Source: Arenibacter sp. ARW7G5Y1
Lineage (GTDB): Bacteria; Bacteroidota; Bacteroidia; Flavobacteriales; Flavobacteriaceae
DNA: 64,000 bases
Assembly (NCBI RefSeq): GCF_003201775.1
Contig: NZ_QJJZ01000006.1
Span: 1 to 64,000, forward strand
Reading direction: 5' to 3'
This document shows positions 50,653 to 60,807 of this stretch, piece by piece (the first letter of the stretch is position 1; each line of letters opens with the position of its first letter). The notes beneath the pieces are model-generated. The model was not told where the DNA came from. It made no database searches and saw only the letters and a program-made list of their open reading frames with translations. The translations under genes were made by a program, and so were the position numbers.

Positions 50653-51765
50653 CTAAAATAATTTCAACTGACCTCCCTTATAGCCTTCGTATTGGCTTGT
50701 ATTAAGCTTCGGAAAAACTTTGTCCTTAAAATATTTTTGACGCGCCAAATGGGCCATATCCTTAATTTGCTGTGCAATTTTGCCTTCGCCCTTATTACGA
50801 ATACCAAATCTACTATCGTTTAGGGAGCCACCATGGCAGTCCGCTATCTGCTGCAATACTTTATTGGCCCTGTCCGGTAAAGTCTTTCTTATCCAATCCT
50901 CAAATATTTGGCCTATGGCGCCATTAAGTCTTACCACGGTAAACCCAAAGGAAAGTGCCCCAGCCTCGGATACCGCTTTGGCCAAATTGAGAATTTCATG
51001 ACTATTTATCCCTGGTATAATAGGGGCCAACATAGCATTAACAGGTATATGATTTTCGGACAAACGGCGTATTGTCTCCAGACGTTTTTTAATAGTAGCC
51101 GTTCTAGGTTCCAAGATGCGCCGTGTTTCTTCGGACAAAGAGGTCACGGAAATATTTACCGCTATCAAATTCTCCGCCGCCAATTGGGTCAAGATGTCCA
51201 AATCCCTCAGCAGCAGTACATTTTTGGTAATTATCCCCACTGGATGCCGGTATTTTAAAAACACTTCCAAACAAGCCCTGGTAATTCTAAATTGATGCTC
51301 TGCGGGTTGATAGCAATCCGTATTCCCGGATAGGACAATAGTAGCGGCCTTCCAACTTTTGCTTTTCAATTTGGCTTCCAATAGGACAGGGGCATCCTTT
51401 TTGACCAAAATCTTGCGTTCAAAATCAAGTCCGGCACTATAGCCCCAATATTCGTGGGTATTTCTAGCATAACAATAAATACATCCATGTTCGCAACCCT
51501 GATAAGGGTTTAAGGAATAATTCATGCCCACATCGGGACTGTCTACTTTGTTTACAATGGTCTTTGGAAAGATGGGAAGGTATTGCGTCCTGTTATGGTC
51601 CGATGTTTCCCCTTCCAAACGACAGAATTCCAAAAAATCCTCCCTTAATTCATTGGAAAATTGGGAAAACCTATTGCTTGTATTTTGTTGGGCGCCACGA
51701 CCTTTAATGTATGTATTCTGTTTCAAATGATTTGGATTTTGTCCAAATTTATGGATTTTATCCAT
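50653..51765 (-). CDS. PA0069-family radical SAM protein
   Basis: A 370-aa radical SAM enzyme of the spore-photoproduct-lyase-like PA0069 group. The Fe-S motif is Cys91-x3-Cys95-x2-Cys98 (GCEHGCIYCYARNTHEY). KGRGAQQNTSNRF at the N-terminus is typical of the group. Its reaction is unknown. I start at ATG 51765 (MDKIHKFGQN); the longer frame from 51834 (MLYISCRNKC) has no family match. Confidence 0.9.
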   Translation of the reverse strand: MDKIHKFGQNPNHLKQNTYIKGRGAQQNTSNRFSQFSNELREDFLEFCRLEGETSDHNRTQYLPIFPKTIVNKVDSPDVGMNYSLNPYQGCEHGCIYCYARNTHEYWGYSAGLDFERKILVKKDAPVLLEAKLKSKSWKAATIVLSGNTDCYQPAEHQFRITRACLEVFLKYRHPVGIITKNVLLLRDLDILTQLAAENLIAVNISVTSLSEETRRILEPRTATIKKRLETIRRLSENHIPVNAMLAPIIPGINSHEILNLAKAVSEAGALSFGFTVVRLNGAIGQIFEDWIRKTLPDRANKVLQQIADCHGGSLNDSRFGIRNKGEGKIAQQIKDMAHLARQKYFKDKVFPKLNTSQYEGYKGGQLKLF

Positions 51766-51886
51766 ATTAAAATACATAAAAATAGATATATACACTTCAT
51801 CGGGACATTTATTCCTGCAGGAAATGTAAAGCAATAATCCCTAAACCTAAATAAATAATTATATTGTTGTCCTAAATTGTGCGCAG

Positions 51887-52403
51887 ATGAAAACTAGCAA
51901 ACACAGCTTTATAATAGTATTTTTTTCTTTGCGCATGGTATAGTTCATATGCCCAAGAAAAAAGGAATGTGGACGATGGCACCAATTTTACCATAGAAGA
52001 GGCACAGGCTATAATTGACAAATACAACTTATTGGAGGGCAGCATAATATTACACCCCAATGATTCACTGACTCTTTCCTTACGGGAAAGAGATCCGGAA
52101 TTAGCTAAAAACCTCTCTAAACCACCTTTAATACCGATGACCAAAGCCGAATTTGAAAAGTCAGTCGCAGAAATGGCCGCTTACCAACAATCACAAGAAG
52201 GACAGATAGCAAAAAAGATTGGGGATTTTTATAGAAAACTAGGTACCACTGAACCTACCGGAAAACATCTGGATAGTTTATACTTGGGCATAGATAAGGA
52301 GTACGGAACAGACTATTGGCAACAGGTTAGAGGCCCCTTGCCCCCTGGCGGAAAGCGTTACTCCAGTTTTGGCAATAAACCAATGCCCTTGAAAGAACCT
52401 TAG
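51887..52403 (+). pseudogene. Secreted hypothetical protein with a frameshift in its signal peptide
   Basis: ATG 51887 opens a leader (MKTSKHSFIIVFF) that runs off-frame at a run of seven T (51920-51926) and stops at a TAG near 51941. Dropping one T joins it to the next frame: ...FLCAWYSSYAQEKRNVDDG, a complete signal peptide with a cleavage site after YAQ, and on through 144+ codons to the TAA at 52403. The mature part (TNFTIEEAQAIIDKYNLLEG, then a polar C-terminus ending PLPPGGKRYSSFGNKPMPLKEP) is unknown to me. Without the correction only a GTG at 51969 gives a cytosolic 144-aa protein, which is less plausible. Confidence 0.65.
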
Positions 52404-52442
52404 TGTATTACTATTCGGGAAGACAACCCTGATCTTTGGGCG

Positions 52443-54008
52443 TTATGGAGTGTTAATTTCTACTTTTACCAATTGCTTTTTAGATCCCCTTTTAGCATAA
52501 TAAAGCATATTACCGTTTTCCTTGTCTATCAACGGCATGGAAACCATTAACGGAAGACGTGCTTCGTGATCATCTATTACCTTTTCATAACGTATCTTAC
52601 CTTCCTTGTCCAACTGTATCATAAATACGTTTCTGTTACGACTAAGGCCCTGTTTAAAAACCAATCTTTCACCACTTAACAATTGTGGGTTTTCTGCAGC
52701 CGTACTGATCAGATAATAGGTATTATCACCACTGGTGCAAGAACTGTAAGACGCGTACGCACCATCTCCCTGGGTCACCTCCGACTTATTAATATTTCTT
52801 GCCCAAATGATATCGCCTTCCGAATTTAATTTGGCACTGACAATATCGTTGTAATGAAACCTTTCTATTTTTATTCTGGATCCGGTGGGATCCTGCTGCA
52901 CACTGGAAGTAACAAAGTACTCCTCCGCATTAAAAAGAATGGAATTATCCTTGGTAACACTGATATTCTTAAAGACTAAATTCTTGATTTCCGTATCGTC
53001 TTCCCTCCCAAACTTATCGGCCATAAACTGTTGTGAAAACGCATTGTATTTCCTTTCCTTGATGACTAAGGAGTTCCTATCAAGTTCAAAATAAGCCAAA
53101 CCATTATATCTATTGTCCTTTCTATCTGCATAAAAACCAACACAAATTAATTTGTCATTTACGATGATAGGTTTTAAGGCTTCCGAAAATTTACCGGGGT
53201 CATCAAAAGTCTGGATTCCCGCCCCATATTTGGTTACCTTGAGCATTTCATATTGAAATTTCCGTTCTGTGGCCGCAAATCGTTTCTTTTTATAATAAGC
53301 TTTACCAACCAAATACAACTGACTTAAATCCTTGGAAGTAACAATGTTTTCAAAGGCATAGTTCTTTTCTTCTATTTCCGAAGAAAAATCATATTCCATA
53401 AGCTTGTTCAAGCTACTGTTAAAGAGATATACAAAATGCTTTTCCTCCTTCCCCCTTTTAAAGTGGGTACTAATGGCGAAAGCCGATTTGTCCTCATTTA
53501 GAAAAGCGGTTGTAGTGAATCCTGAAGAAAAATTCCTCCTATAATAATTATGGTCCATAGGTTCGTTTACTTGCTGAGAGGGTATGGAAAGAATCGTCTC
53601 CTGGCTAAAATTAAAGTGGTCCAATGGACTTCTATGCACCACGTAATCATAGGAACCCTTACCAAGATTATAATCCAAGAACAGGATATTAAGTTGTCCG
53701 TTCTTTACAAAGGCATTTACAAAGTCGAGACCCTTTAGTTTGTAATTAAACTCCCCTATCAATTCCAAATCCTTATTGTAATGTTCAATATAATATCCCT
53801 TGGGCTTCAGGATGATACCCGTGTAATAGGAACGCACCAATATAGAGCCTCCCATTCCGTCATCCGAAATTTCCAACAAGTTGGAATATTTATACCTATC
53901 ATTATATTTTTCTCCAAAACTATATTTTACAGGCAATTGCTGGGCCTGGGTAAGGAAAAAAACACAAAAAAACAAACATGGTAACACAAGATTTTTTCCA
54001 ATATCCAT
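52443..54008 (-). CDS. Large secreted protein of unknown function
   Basis: A 521-aa protein with a signal peptide (about 1-22, FFLTQAQ) and no TM segment afterwards. The mature chain alternates short beta strands with charged loops (ISDDGMGGSILVRSYYTG, NLVFKNISVTKDNSILFNAEEYF, GDIIWARNINKS, YYLISTAAENPQLL). This suggests a beta-propeller-like repeat protein. No catalytic motif is recognised. It lies 23 bp after the enoyl-CoA hydratase gene on the same strand, perhaps in one transcript. Confidence 0.75.
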   Translation of the reverse strand: MDIGKNLVLPCLFFCVFFLTQAQQLPVKYSFGEKYNDRYKYSNLLEISDDGMGGSILVRSYYTGIILKPKGYYIEHYNKDLELIGEFNYKLKGLDFVNAFVKNGQLNILFLDYNLGKGSYDYVVHRSPLDHFNFSQETILSIPSQQVNEPMDHNYYRRNFSSGFTTTAFLNEDKSAFAISTHFKRGKEEKHFVYLFNSSLNKLMEYDFSSEIEEKNYAFENIVTSKDLSQLYLVGKAYYKKKRFAATERKFQYEMLKVTKYGAGIQTFDDPGKFSEALKPIIVNDKLICVGFYADRKDNRYNGLAYFELDRNSLVIKERKYNAFSQQFMADKFGREDDTEIKNLVFKNISVTKDNSILFNAEEYFVTSSVQQDPTGSRIKIERFHYNDIVSAKLNSEGDIIWARNINKSEVTQGDGAYASYSSCTSGDNTYYLISTAAENPQLLSGERLVFKQGLSRNRNVFMIQLDKEGKIRYEKVIDDHEARLPLMVSMPLIDKENGNMLYYAKRGSKKQLVKVEINTP

Positions 54009-54031
54009 AACAATCCATTTAGATTATCTTT

Positions 54032-54814
54032 CTAAGCACCCGGAAAATTGGCCTTTCTTTTTTCCAAAAAAGCAGTGGTTCCCTCCTTAAAGTCCAAAGT
54101 ACCAAAACAACTGCCAAAAGCCTCTATTTCCGCTTCGAAACCGTTTATACTATTGTTAAAACCAGCATTTACCGCTTTTATTGCATAACTAATGGCCACA
54201 GGGGAATTATTCGATATCTTACCTGCAAACTTCATACAGAGATCCATCAGATGTTCCTGCTCAACCACATAGTTGACCAAGCCGAATTGCAATGCTTTGG
54301 CAGCATCGATCATGCCTGCTGATAGTATCATTTCCAAGGCCCTTCCCTTCCCTATAAGTTGCGGTAACCTCTGTGTTCCTCCATATCCCGGTATCACTCC
54401 CAGGGAAACTTCGGGAAGACCCATTCTGGCATTATGGCTAGCTACCCTAAAATGGCAGGCCATAGCCAATTCCAAACCACCCCCCAAGGCAAATCCGTTT
54501 ATTGCGGCTATGACAGGAGTGGATAGGTTTTCTACAAAATCGAACAATCGTTTCTGCCCTTTTGCGGCTAGTTTTCCACCTTCCTTAACGGTAAAATTGG
54601 CAAACTCGGAAATATCGGCCCCGGCCACAAACGCTTTTTCACCACTCCCCGTCAAAATAATGACCTTTACTTTTTTATCCTGCTCCAAATTCTTAAAAGC
54701 GTAATGCAGCTCTTCTATGGTTGCCTTGTTAAGCGCATTTAATTTAGTTGGTCTATTTATGGTGATGACGGCCACCTGCGCTTCTGAGGTAATAAGTAAA
54801 TTTTCGTATTTCAT
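54032..54814 (-). CDS. Enoyl-CoA hydratase/isomerase family protein
   Basis: A 260-aa crotonase-fold enzyme, probably hydrating enoyl-CoA in fatty-acid or amino-acid breakdown. The oxyanion-hole AGADI (64-68) is present, with the catalytic glutamates at positions equivalent to those of mammalian enoyl-CoA hydratase: Glu115 in GGGLELAM and Glu135 in GLPEVSLGVIPGYGGTQRL. Both being present favours a hydratase over an isomerase. No other beta-oxidation gene is adjacent. Confidence 0.92.
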   Translation of the reverse strand: MKYENLLITSEAQVAVITINRPTKLNALNKATIEELHYAFKNLEQDKKVKVIILTGSGEKAFVAGADISEFANFTVKEGGKLAAKGQKRLFDFVENLSTPVIAAINGFALGGGLELAMACHFRVASHNARMGLPEVSLGVIPGYGGTQRLPQLIGKGRALEMILSAGMIDAAKALQFGLVNYVVEQEHLMDLCMKFAGKISNNSPVAISYAIKAVNAGFNNSINGFEAEIEAFGSCFGTLDFKEGTTAFLEKRKANFPGA

Positions 54815-54882
54815 TGTTATAATATTAATTTAATCCAAAAAGTATTAAGATACCCGGTATGGACTTTCCAGCCGATACGGAT

Positions 54883-56349
54883 TTATATATTTACACCTTC
54901 ATTGGCAATAGGAAACCGAACCGTAAACACAGTGCCCCTTCCTGGTTCCGAAGTAAAGTTGATAGTTCCCTTATAGGTTTCCACAATATTTTTTACCATC
55001 CCAAGACCAAGGCCCATACCGCTGGTCTTAGTTGTAAACTTAGGTTCAAATACCTTGTCTTTAGACTCCATTGAGATTCCCATACCGTTATCTTCCACGG
55101 TCATTTTAACAAAATTCCCATCTCTGGAAACGGTCACCAAAACATTGGGGGCATCTACATTCACAATTGCCTGGGTGGCATTCTTGACCAGATTGGTAAC
55201 TACCCTAATCAATTGTGTACGATCCAATTTGGCAATTATCTCCTCTTGGTCGGAGGAAAAATGAATATAGTTTTCATCAAAAATATCCACCGCCATTTTT
55301 ACGATCTTCACTACATTTAAGGTCTCATTCTGCTGGGCCGGCATATTGGCAAAATTGGAAAATGCCGAGGCAATACTGCTCATAGTATCAATCTGCTGAA
55401 TCAATGTTTTTGAATATTCGGAAACCTTTTTTGTAATATCGGGATCATTTGGATCGAACTTACGTTCAAAATTCTGCACACTTAGACGCATAGGCGTCAG
55501 TGGATTTTTAATTTCATGAGCTACCTGCTTTGCCATTTCGCGCCATGCCTGTTCCCTTTCCCCTTTTGCCAATTTTGCTGCGCTTATTTCCAGCTCGTCT
55601 ATCATTTCGTTATAGGAGGTAATCAACTTTCCAATTTCCTCACTCGGATTCTCTACAATTATCTTTTCGTTCCTTTTGGTAAGGTCGGTCTGATTCAATC
55701 GGTCCGAAATGGTCTGCAAGGACCTAGTAATATACTTGGAGATAAAATAGGCTAGGGCAATTGCCAGGAGTAACAACAAAAGGTAAGCTCCGGTTAACCT
55801 CAACAAAATCTCCTTCAATTCCTTATCATTAAAGGAATTATCCTCAAAATAGGGCAGGTTTAAAATCCCCACATGTTTAAACCTTTTATCGTCGATGTAA
55901 GTGTAGGATGCTTGATAACTATAGCCTGCAGCCGATTTTTGTTCCACGTACCTTTTGTTAGGCGAGGACGCCAGATTGTTCAGCACTTCTGCTTCCAAAC
56001 ATGTGGAAATGGAGTCTACTTCAAATTTGGGCCTAGAACTTTTAATTAATTGGCCCTGTAGATCATAAATATTAAAATTGATATTCTGGACCAAGGCGAT
56101 CTCATAAATTTCATCCCTAAAAATAAGGCCTAAATTTTCGGTAGTAACCGGGTATGTTGTCTTTTGCAGTGCCAGATCAATACTCTGTTTGATCTGTTCC
56201 TCCTTCCGTTCCATACGATCTGCATGGTAGTCCCTGTTTTGTTCGCTGTACTGGTATATGGTAACGGATGCAATCAAAATAAATGCGATTACCACCCAAA
56301 AAATCATGGAGATAAAAATTCGGGAACGCAAGGAGAAGTTTGTGAGCAA
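54883..56349 (-). CDS. NtrY-like sensor histidine kinase
   Basis: A 488-aa membrane kinase. It has two TM helices (about 10-30 and 170-190) flanking a periplasmic sensor region, then HAMP (about 190-245). The HisKA domain has His278 in VAHEIKNPLTPMRLSVQNFERKF, and an ATPase domain carries LVKNATQAIVNV, VEDNGMGIS and GMGLGLGMVKNIVE. No response regulator is adjacent, so its partner lies elsewhere. It sits between the enoyl-CoA hydratase and hemJ genes on the same strand. Confidence 0.92.
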   Translation of the reverse strand: MLTNFSLRSRIFISMIFWVVIAFILIASVTIYQYSEQNRDYHADRMERKEEQIKQSIDLALQKTTYPVTTENLGLIFRDEIYEIALVQNINFNIYDLQGQLIKSSRPKFEVDSISTCLEAEVLNNLASSPNKRYVEQKSAAGYSYQASYTYIDDKRFKHVGILNLPYFEDNSFNDKELKEILLRLTGAYLLLLLLAIALAYFISKYITRSLQTISDRLNQTDLTKRNEKIIVENPSEEIGKLITSYNEMIDELEISAAKLAKGEREQAWREMAKQVAHEIKNPLTPMRLSVQNFERKFDPNDPDITKKVSEYSKTLIQQIDTMSSIASAFSNFANMPAQQNETLNVVKIVKMAVDIFDENYIHFSSDQEEIIAKLDRTQLIRVVTNLVKNATQAIVNVDAPNVLVTVSRDGNFVKMTVEDNGMGISMESKDKVFEPKFTTKTSGMGLGLGMVKNIVETYKGTINFTSEPGRGTVFTVRFPIANEGVNI

Positions 56350-56423
56350 CTGAAATCTAATTTAGACTTTAAAGGTAACAATTATCACGCCAAAATTAAT
56401 GGCAATTTAGCATCAAGTAGTGC

Positions 56424-56975
56424 CTAAGCTTCAGGATCTTTATCGCGGATCCGCTTGTAAAGCCTTATACCCAACATTAAAAGCACTCCCAGTACAATAA
56501 TACCGACAACACCAAAAATCCAATTGAAGGTTCCCTTTAAAATCACCAAGAAAACCACTGCAAATAGAATCAAGGTAGCCCCTTCGTTCCATATGCGCAT
56601 AAATTTGGAGGTGTATTTCACCTCATCTCGCTGCAACTGTTTAAAAATCTGATGATTTTTCAAATGATAGGCTATCAGTAACAGTACAAAGACAAGTTTT
56701 ATATGCATCCACGGCTGTTGCAACCAGGCAGGATACAAAACCAAAAGCCATATAGCAAAGAAGGTGGCCAAGACCGCGGACGGCCATGTAATGATAAACC
56801 ACAACCTCTTGGTCATCAACTTTAGTTGGTGGGTTAGGATTTCCCGCTCCGGTGACATTTTTTGATCGGCTTCAATATGATAGATAAACAACCGGGGTAT
56901 ATAGAACAATCCCGCAAACCAGGTAACTACAAAAATGAGGTGCAAGGATTTAATATAGTTGTAATAGTCGGTCAT
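56424..56975 (-). CDS. hemJ: HemJ-type protoporphyrinogen IX oxidase (CopD family)
   Basis: A 183-aa, four-TM protein of the HemJ/UPF0093 group: YIKSLHLIFVVTWFAGLFYIPRLFIYH at the N-terminus (conserved His and Arg), HQLKLMTKRLWFIITWPS, PWMHIKLVFVLLLIAYH and FMRIWNEGATLILFAVV. It oxidises protoporphyrinogen to protoporphyrin in heme synthesis. Ferrochelatase (59493) acts on its product and lies 2.5 kb away, with a TspO-like gene between them. Annotation as copper-resistance CopD would be a misassignment of the same superfamily. Confidence 0.88.
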   Translation of the reverse strand: MTDYYNYIKSLHLIFVVTWFAGLFYIPRLFIYHIEADQKMSPEREILTHQLKLMTKRLWFIITWPSAVLATFFAIWLLVLYPAWLQQPWMHIKLVFVLLLIAYHLKNHQIFKQLQRDEVKYTSKFMRIWNEGATLILFAVVFLVILKGTFNWIFGVVGIIVLGVLLMLGIRLYKRIRDKDPEA

Positions 56976-57238
56976 ACAAGGTCTATTGTTCCGTAAAGAT
57001 AGTAGACGGATTTCTGAAAAACTAATCTTTGGTATCCTTACTGGTTTACACCCCTAATACAGGGGTCAATACCAACTAAATAATATCCCAATTTTATTCA
57101 CTTTCTGAAAAATGTCCTCTGTATTTGTTATGGTAAAAAATGCAATATGCCTTACAATCAGAATAGGGTTTATGTGAATGGATTAATTTTTTAAGCAATA
57201 AGACTTTAATCCCTGCAAAAGTTACGTAATTTGGGTAA

Positions 57239-58018
57239 ATGCACAAGAAATTATCCATTATAAACCTGCTCTCGGTGATTTTGGTCATAGCTGTAAATTA
57301 TGTTTCGCAGGCTGTCCGCATTAACGATACCACTATAGGGGAATTAAGTCAGCGGTACACCAATCTTTTCACTCCTGCCAGCTATGCCTTTGCCATTTGG
57401 GGCCTTATTTTTTTAGGCTTGTTGGCCTATGCCCTATTTCAAATTAAAGTTGTTTTTTTTGATAAGAAAGAACTTGCTTACATAGAGCAGACGGGATATT
57501 GGTTTGCCTTTGCCAATGTATTGAATGGGATGTGGGTGATTGCCTTTGCATATGGGTACATGGGCTTAACCGTAATTATCATGGCCGGAATCCTAATCTC
57601 CCTAACAAGAATTATTATCAACACCAATATGGAACGATGGGATGCCCCTAAGGGAATAATAGCCTTTTCCTGGTGGCCGATTTGTCTTTACAGCGGATGG
57701 ATTACCGTTGCCACTATAGCCAATATTGCCCTTTATTTAACGAAAATAGGTTGGAGCGGTGGTTTTCTTACAGAAGTGTCATGGACCATTGTTCTAATGG
57801 TAGTTGCCACATTGATAAACCTGGTCATCATCTACAAAAGAAACATGCGCGAATTTGCAGCTGTTGGGGTATGGGCACTGTTCGCAATTTATATTAGGCA
57901 TCAAGACAGCATGGAAGTCCTGGCTTATACGGCATTGGCGTGTAGTGCTGTTCTGCTATCGGTAATATTGGTCCATGGGTATAGCAAAAGGAAATCCAAC
58001 CCCTTTTTAAAGCTTTGA
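57239..58018 (+). CDS. TspO/MBR-like tryptophan-rich membrane protein
   Basis: A 259-aa membrane protein with about seven TM helices. The core TPASYAFAIWGLIFLGLLAYA, FANVLNGMWVIAFAYG, FSWWPICLYSGWITVATIANIALYL is related to TspO, but the protein is about 100 residues longer than canonical TspO (about 150). TspO proteins bind porphyrins and affect tetrapyrrole handling. Its place between hemJ and hemH is suggestive, but it is on the opposite strand. The ATG at 57239 is the only good start; TAATTTG upstream (57228) resembles a -7 box. Confidence 0.8.
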   Translation: MHKKLSIINLLSVILVIAVNYVSQAVRINDTTIGELSQRYTNLFTPASYAFAIWGLIFLGLLAYALFQIKVVFFDKKELAYIEQTGYWFAFANVLNGMWVIAFAYGYMGLTVIIMAGILISLTRIIINTNMERWDAPKGIIAFSWWPICLYSGWITVATIANIALYLTKIGWSGGFLTEVSWTIVLMVVATLINLVIIYKRNMREFAAVGVWALFAIYIRHQDSMEVLAYTALACSAVLLSVILVHGYSKRKSNPFLKL

Positions 58019-58107
58019 ATTATTAAAAACCCGGATTCTTTATTGGGTTCGGTGTAAATATCATCTTCTTGGACTTTAGAATGTTGAATTCTTAAAGCTT
58101 GTGTTAC

Positions 58108-59493
58108 TTATGGTTTTTCCATCAAGGTCGCCCTCACTTCTTTCCTCAAAAAATAGCCCGTAACCAGGGTGGCCAGGACATCGGCAATGGGGAAGGAAAT
58201 CCAAACTCCCAGTTCTCCCAAGTAATTGGGTAAAATTAAAATGAGCGGTATAAAAAAGAATCCCTGTCTACTCAAGGTCAGTAATAGAGCAGGCACGGCC
58301 TTGCCAATGGCCTGAAAATAGGCCGCACCAATCAATTGAACTGCGATAATAGGTGTAGCCGCAAAGACCCAGCGCATAGCTGAAGGGGTATGTTCCAATA
58401 CATAGGCATTCATAGCCAATTCATCTGCGGTCATTCCTGGCTGGTTGCTCAAAAACAGGGCCGCAATCCCTGCCGGAAAAATCATAAGCCCTACAAACAC
58501 CACAAATGCCAAGCTGGCAGCGTATAGGATGGCCGTATTGATCGACTCCCGTACCCTTTGGTATTTTTTTGCTCCGTAATTAAAGCCTGCAATAGGTAGA
58601 AATCCCTGTGTAACCCCAAATACGGGGAACAGGGCAAACATTAGCATCCGACCAATAATGGCGTAAACCGCTATCATGGCCTCTCCTCCCAGACCAAAGA
58701 GAATGTTGTTCATCAACAAATAGATTAAACTTATTACGGCCTGTCTGGACAAGGTTACGAAACCCAAAGCGCCTATTTCCCTTAGAATGGGTCTATCCAG
58801 TCCAAAATGGAACCATTTCAATTTTAATTCGGAATTCTGGGAAAGAAAAAAGTACAGTATATAGGCAAAACATAGAAAATAGCCTATAGTAGTTGCCCAT
58901 GCTGCCCCTTCCATACCCCAATCAAATACATAGATAAAAAGATAATCCATCAAAAGATTTCCTACCGAGGGGATTATCATGGCGTTCATGGCAAATCTTG
59001 GTTTACCTTCCGCTCTAATGACCGTATTTCCCATCATACACAGCGCCAAGAATGGCACTCCGTACAAAACAATGGTATAATATATTTTGGCCGGACCAAA
59101 AATATCCCCTTTGCCCCCAAAGGCCGGAATTAGGCTATTAACATAATAGAGTCCCAAAATCACCATAACTATGGTAACCAGAAGTGTTAAACTTATCTGA
59201 TTTCCAAAGGTCTTTAGGGCCTTTTCCTTATTGTTTTCACCCAGGGCACGCGAAATAATACTAGATCCCCCAATACCAATGGCCATACCTAGGGCCGCTA
59301 TAAAAAAGGAAACCGGAAGTACTACATTGATGGCCGCAATGGCTATGGAACCGATCCAGTTGCCAACAAAAATAGAATCGACCAACACGTTAAGTGACAT
59401 GACCAAAATGCCTATTGAAGCGGGAACTGCCTGTTTTACCAGCAATTTACCTATAGGCTCACTACCCAACTGTTCTGAGGATACCTTGGCCAT
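58108..59493 (-). CDS. MATE family efflux transporter
   Basis: A 461-aa, 12-TM Na+/H+-coupled multidrug exporter: GKLLVKQAVPASIGILVMSLNVLVDSIFVG, AINVVLPVSFFIAALGMAIGIGGSSIISRALGE, GFLPIAGFNYGAKKYQRVRESI. Its start overlaps the stop of hemH by one base (TAATG), so the two genes are co-translated. Substrate unknown; a role in exporting heme precursors is only a guess from the coupling. Confidence 0.93.
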   Translation of the reverse strand: MAKVSSEQLGSEPIGKLLVKQAVPASIGILVMSLNVLVDSIFVGNWIGSIAIAAINVVLPVSFFIAALGMAIGIGGSSIISRALGENNKEKALKTFGNQISLTLLVTIVMVILGLYYVNSLIPAFGGKGDIFGPAKIYYTIVLYGVPFLALCMMGNTVIRAEGKPRFAMNAMIIPSVGNLLMDYLFIYVFDWGMEGAAWATTIGYFLCFAYILYFFLSQNSELKLKWFHFGLDRPILREIGALGFVTLSRQAVISLIYLLMNNILFGLGGEAMIAVYAIIGRMLMFALFPVFGVTQGFLPIAGFNYGAKKYQRVRESINTAILYAASLAFVVFVGLMIFPAGIAALFLSNQPGMTADELAMNAYVLEHTPSAMRWVFAATPIIAVQLIGAAYFQAIGKAVPALLLTLSRQGFFFIPLILILPNYLGELGVWISFPIADVLATLVTGYFLRKEVRATLMEKP

Positions 59494-60524
59494 TACACGG
59501 GAAGAGTTTCCTTAGCCTGCCAATCCCCTATCCATTTCACCATTAAATTCACCCAGGCTTCATTGTCGTTTAAACAGGGGATATGCTTGTAATCTTCCCC
59601 TCCTGCTTCCTGAAACTGCTGTTTTCCTTCCATGGCAATTTCCTCCAAAGTTTCCAAACAATCCGCAACAAAGGCAGGGGTAATTACTGCCAAACGTTTA
59701 ATACCCTCTTTCCCAAAACGTTCAAACTCAAAGTCGGTATAGGGCTTTAACCAGGGATCGTTGGGCAAGCGGGATTGAAAGGAAAGGCTTACCCTATCAT
59801 CGGAAAGACCCAGTTGCTCCTTTACTTTTCCGGTCATTTCATAACATTGATGACGATAGCAGGTATGATGTGCCACCGAATTGGTCTTACAGCAGTTGTC
59901 ATCAATCTTGCAATGGAACTTTGTAGGGTCGGATTTTTTTATGTGTCTTTCGGGAATGCCGTGATATGAAAATAAAATGTGGTCGTATTCAAAACCTTTC
60001 AACCCTGCTGCAATACTTTCGGAAAGCACCTCAATATAATCCTGGTTATTGTAGAACGCGGGTAGCGTTGTTATTTTAACCTTAGGAAAAAACGCATCCT
60101 TGACCTCCATGGTCTTGACCACCACGGTTTCATAGGAAGACATAGCATAATGAGGGTATAGCGGAACCAACAGCACCTCGTCCACCCCTTTTTTCGTAAG
60201 TTCCTCCAAAGCGTTCTTTATCGTCATACTTCCATAACGCATCCCCAAGGCCACGGGAATTTCACTTTGTTCTTTTACCTTTTGTGCAAAACGTTCGGAA
60301 ATTACTATTAAAGGAGATCCCTCTTCCCACCATATCTTTTTGTAGGCCTCGGCCGATTTTTTAGGTCTAGTCTGTAAAATTATCCCACGCACAATAATAT
60401 TCCTTAACCATTTGGGAACATCAATTACCCTTTCATCCATTAAAAATTCATCCAAATAAGGTTTAACATCCTTAGGGGTGGGACTATCCGGGGAACCTAA
60501 ATTTACCAACAAAACTCCTTTCAT
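59493..60524 (-). CDS. hemH: Ferrochelatase
   Basis: A 343-aa enzyme that inserts Fe(II) into protoporphyrin IX (or coproporphyrin III). The catalytic histidine is in LFSYHGIPERHIKKSD, and VAVITPAFVADCLETLEEIAMEG gives the conserved glutamate side. A cysteine-rich insert (FHCKIDDNCCKTNSVAHHTCYRHQC by position about 203-227) is typical of Bacteroidota ferrochelatases. HemJ nearby makes protoporphyrin IX the likely substrate. It heads a two-gene unit with the MATE transporter. Confidence 0.95.
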   Translation of the reverse strand: MKGVLLVNLGSPDSPTPKDVKPYLDEFLMDERVIDVPKWLRNIIVRGIILQTRPKKSAEAYKKIWWEEGSPLIVISERFAQKVKEQSEIPVALGMRYGSMTIKNALEELTKKGVDEVLLVPLYPHYAMSSYETVVVKTMEVKDAFFPKVKITTLPAFYNNQDYIEVLSESIAAGLKGFEYDHILFSYHGIPERHIKKSDPTKFHCKIDDNCCKTNSVAHHTCYRHQCYEMTGKVKEQLGLSDDRVSLSFQSRLPNDPWLKPYTDFEFERFGKEGIKRLAVITPAFVADCLETLEEIAMEGKQQFQEAGGEDYKHIPCLNDNEAWVNLMVKWIGDWQAKETLPV

Positions 60525-60807
60525 TCTTCCTTTATTATCAATTTACCTGTGCAACAAAAATAACACATGCAGAGCAACTATGATTTAAATCCTATAAATA
60601 GTTTAACTATACCGGCATAGACTGAATCAATTTATAGGGAATGGGTAAAACAGTATTATTTTAATACCATTAGGTATTTTATTTTCAACAGCCGTAACAT
60701 GTTTACAAATTGGCAATTTCCTGTCTCGAAAAGGAATATTATGGGGTTATTGAAAGTTCACCCAATAATATACTGGCTCGAAGTTTTTATATTGAACAGA
60801 TTTTAGT

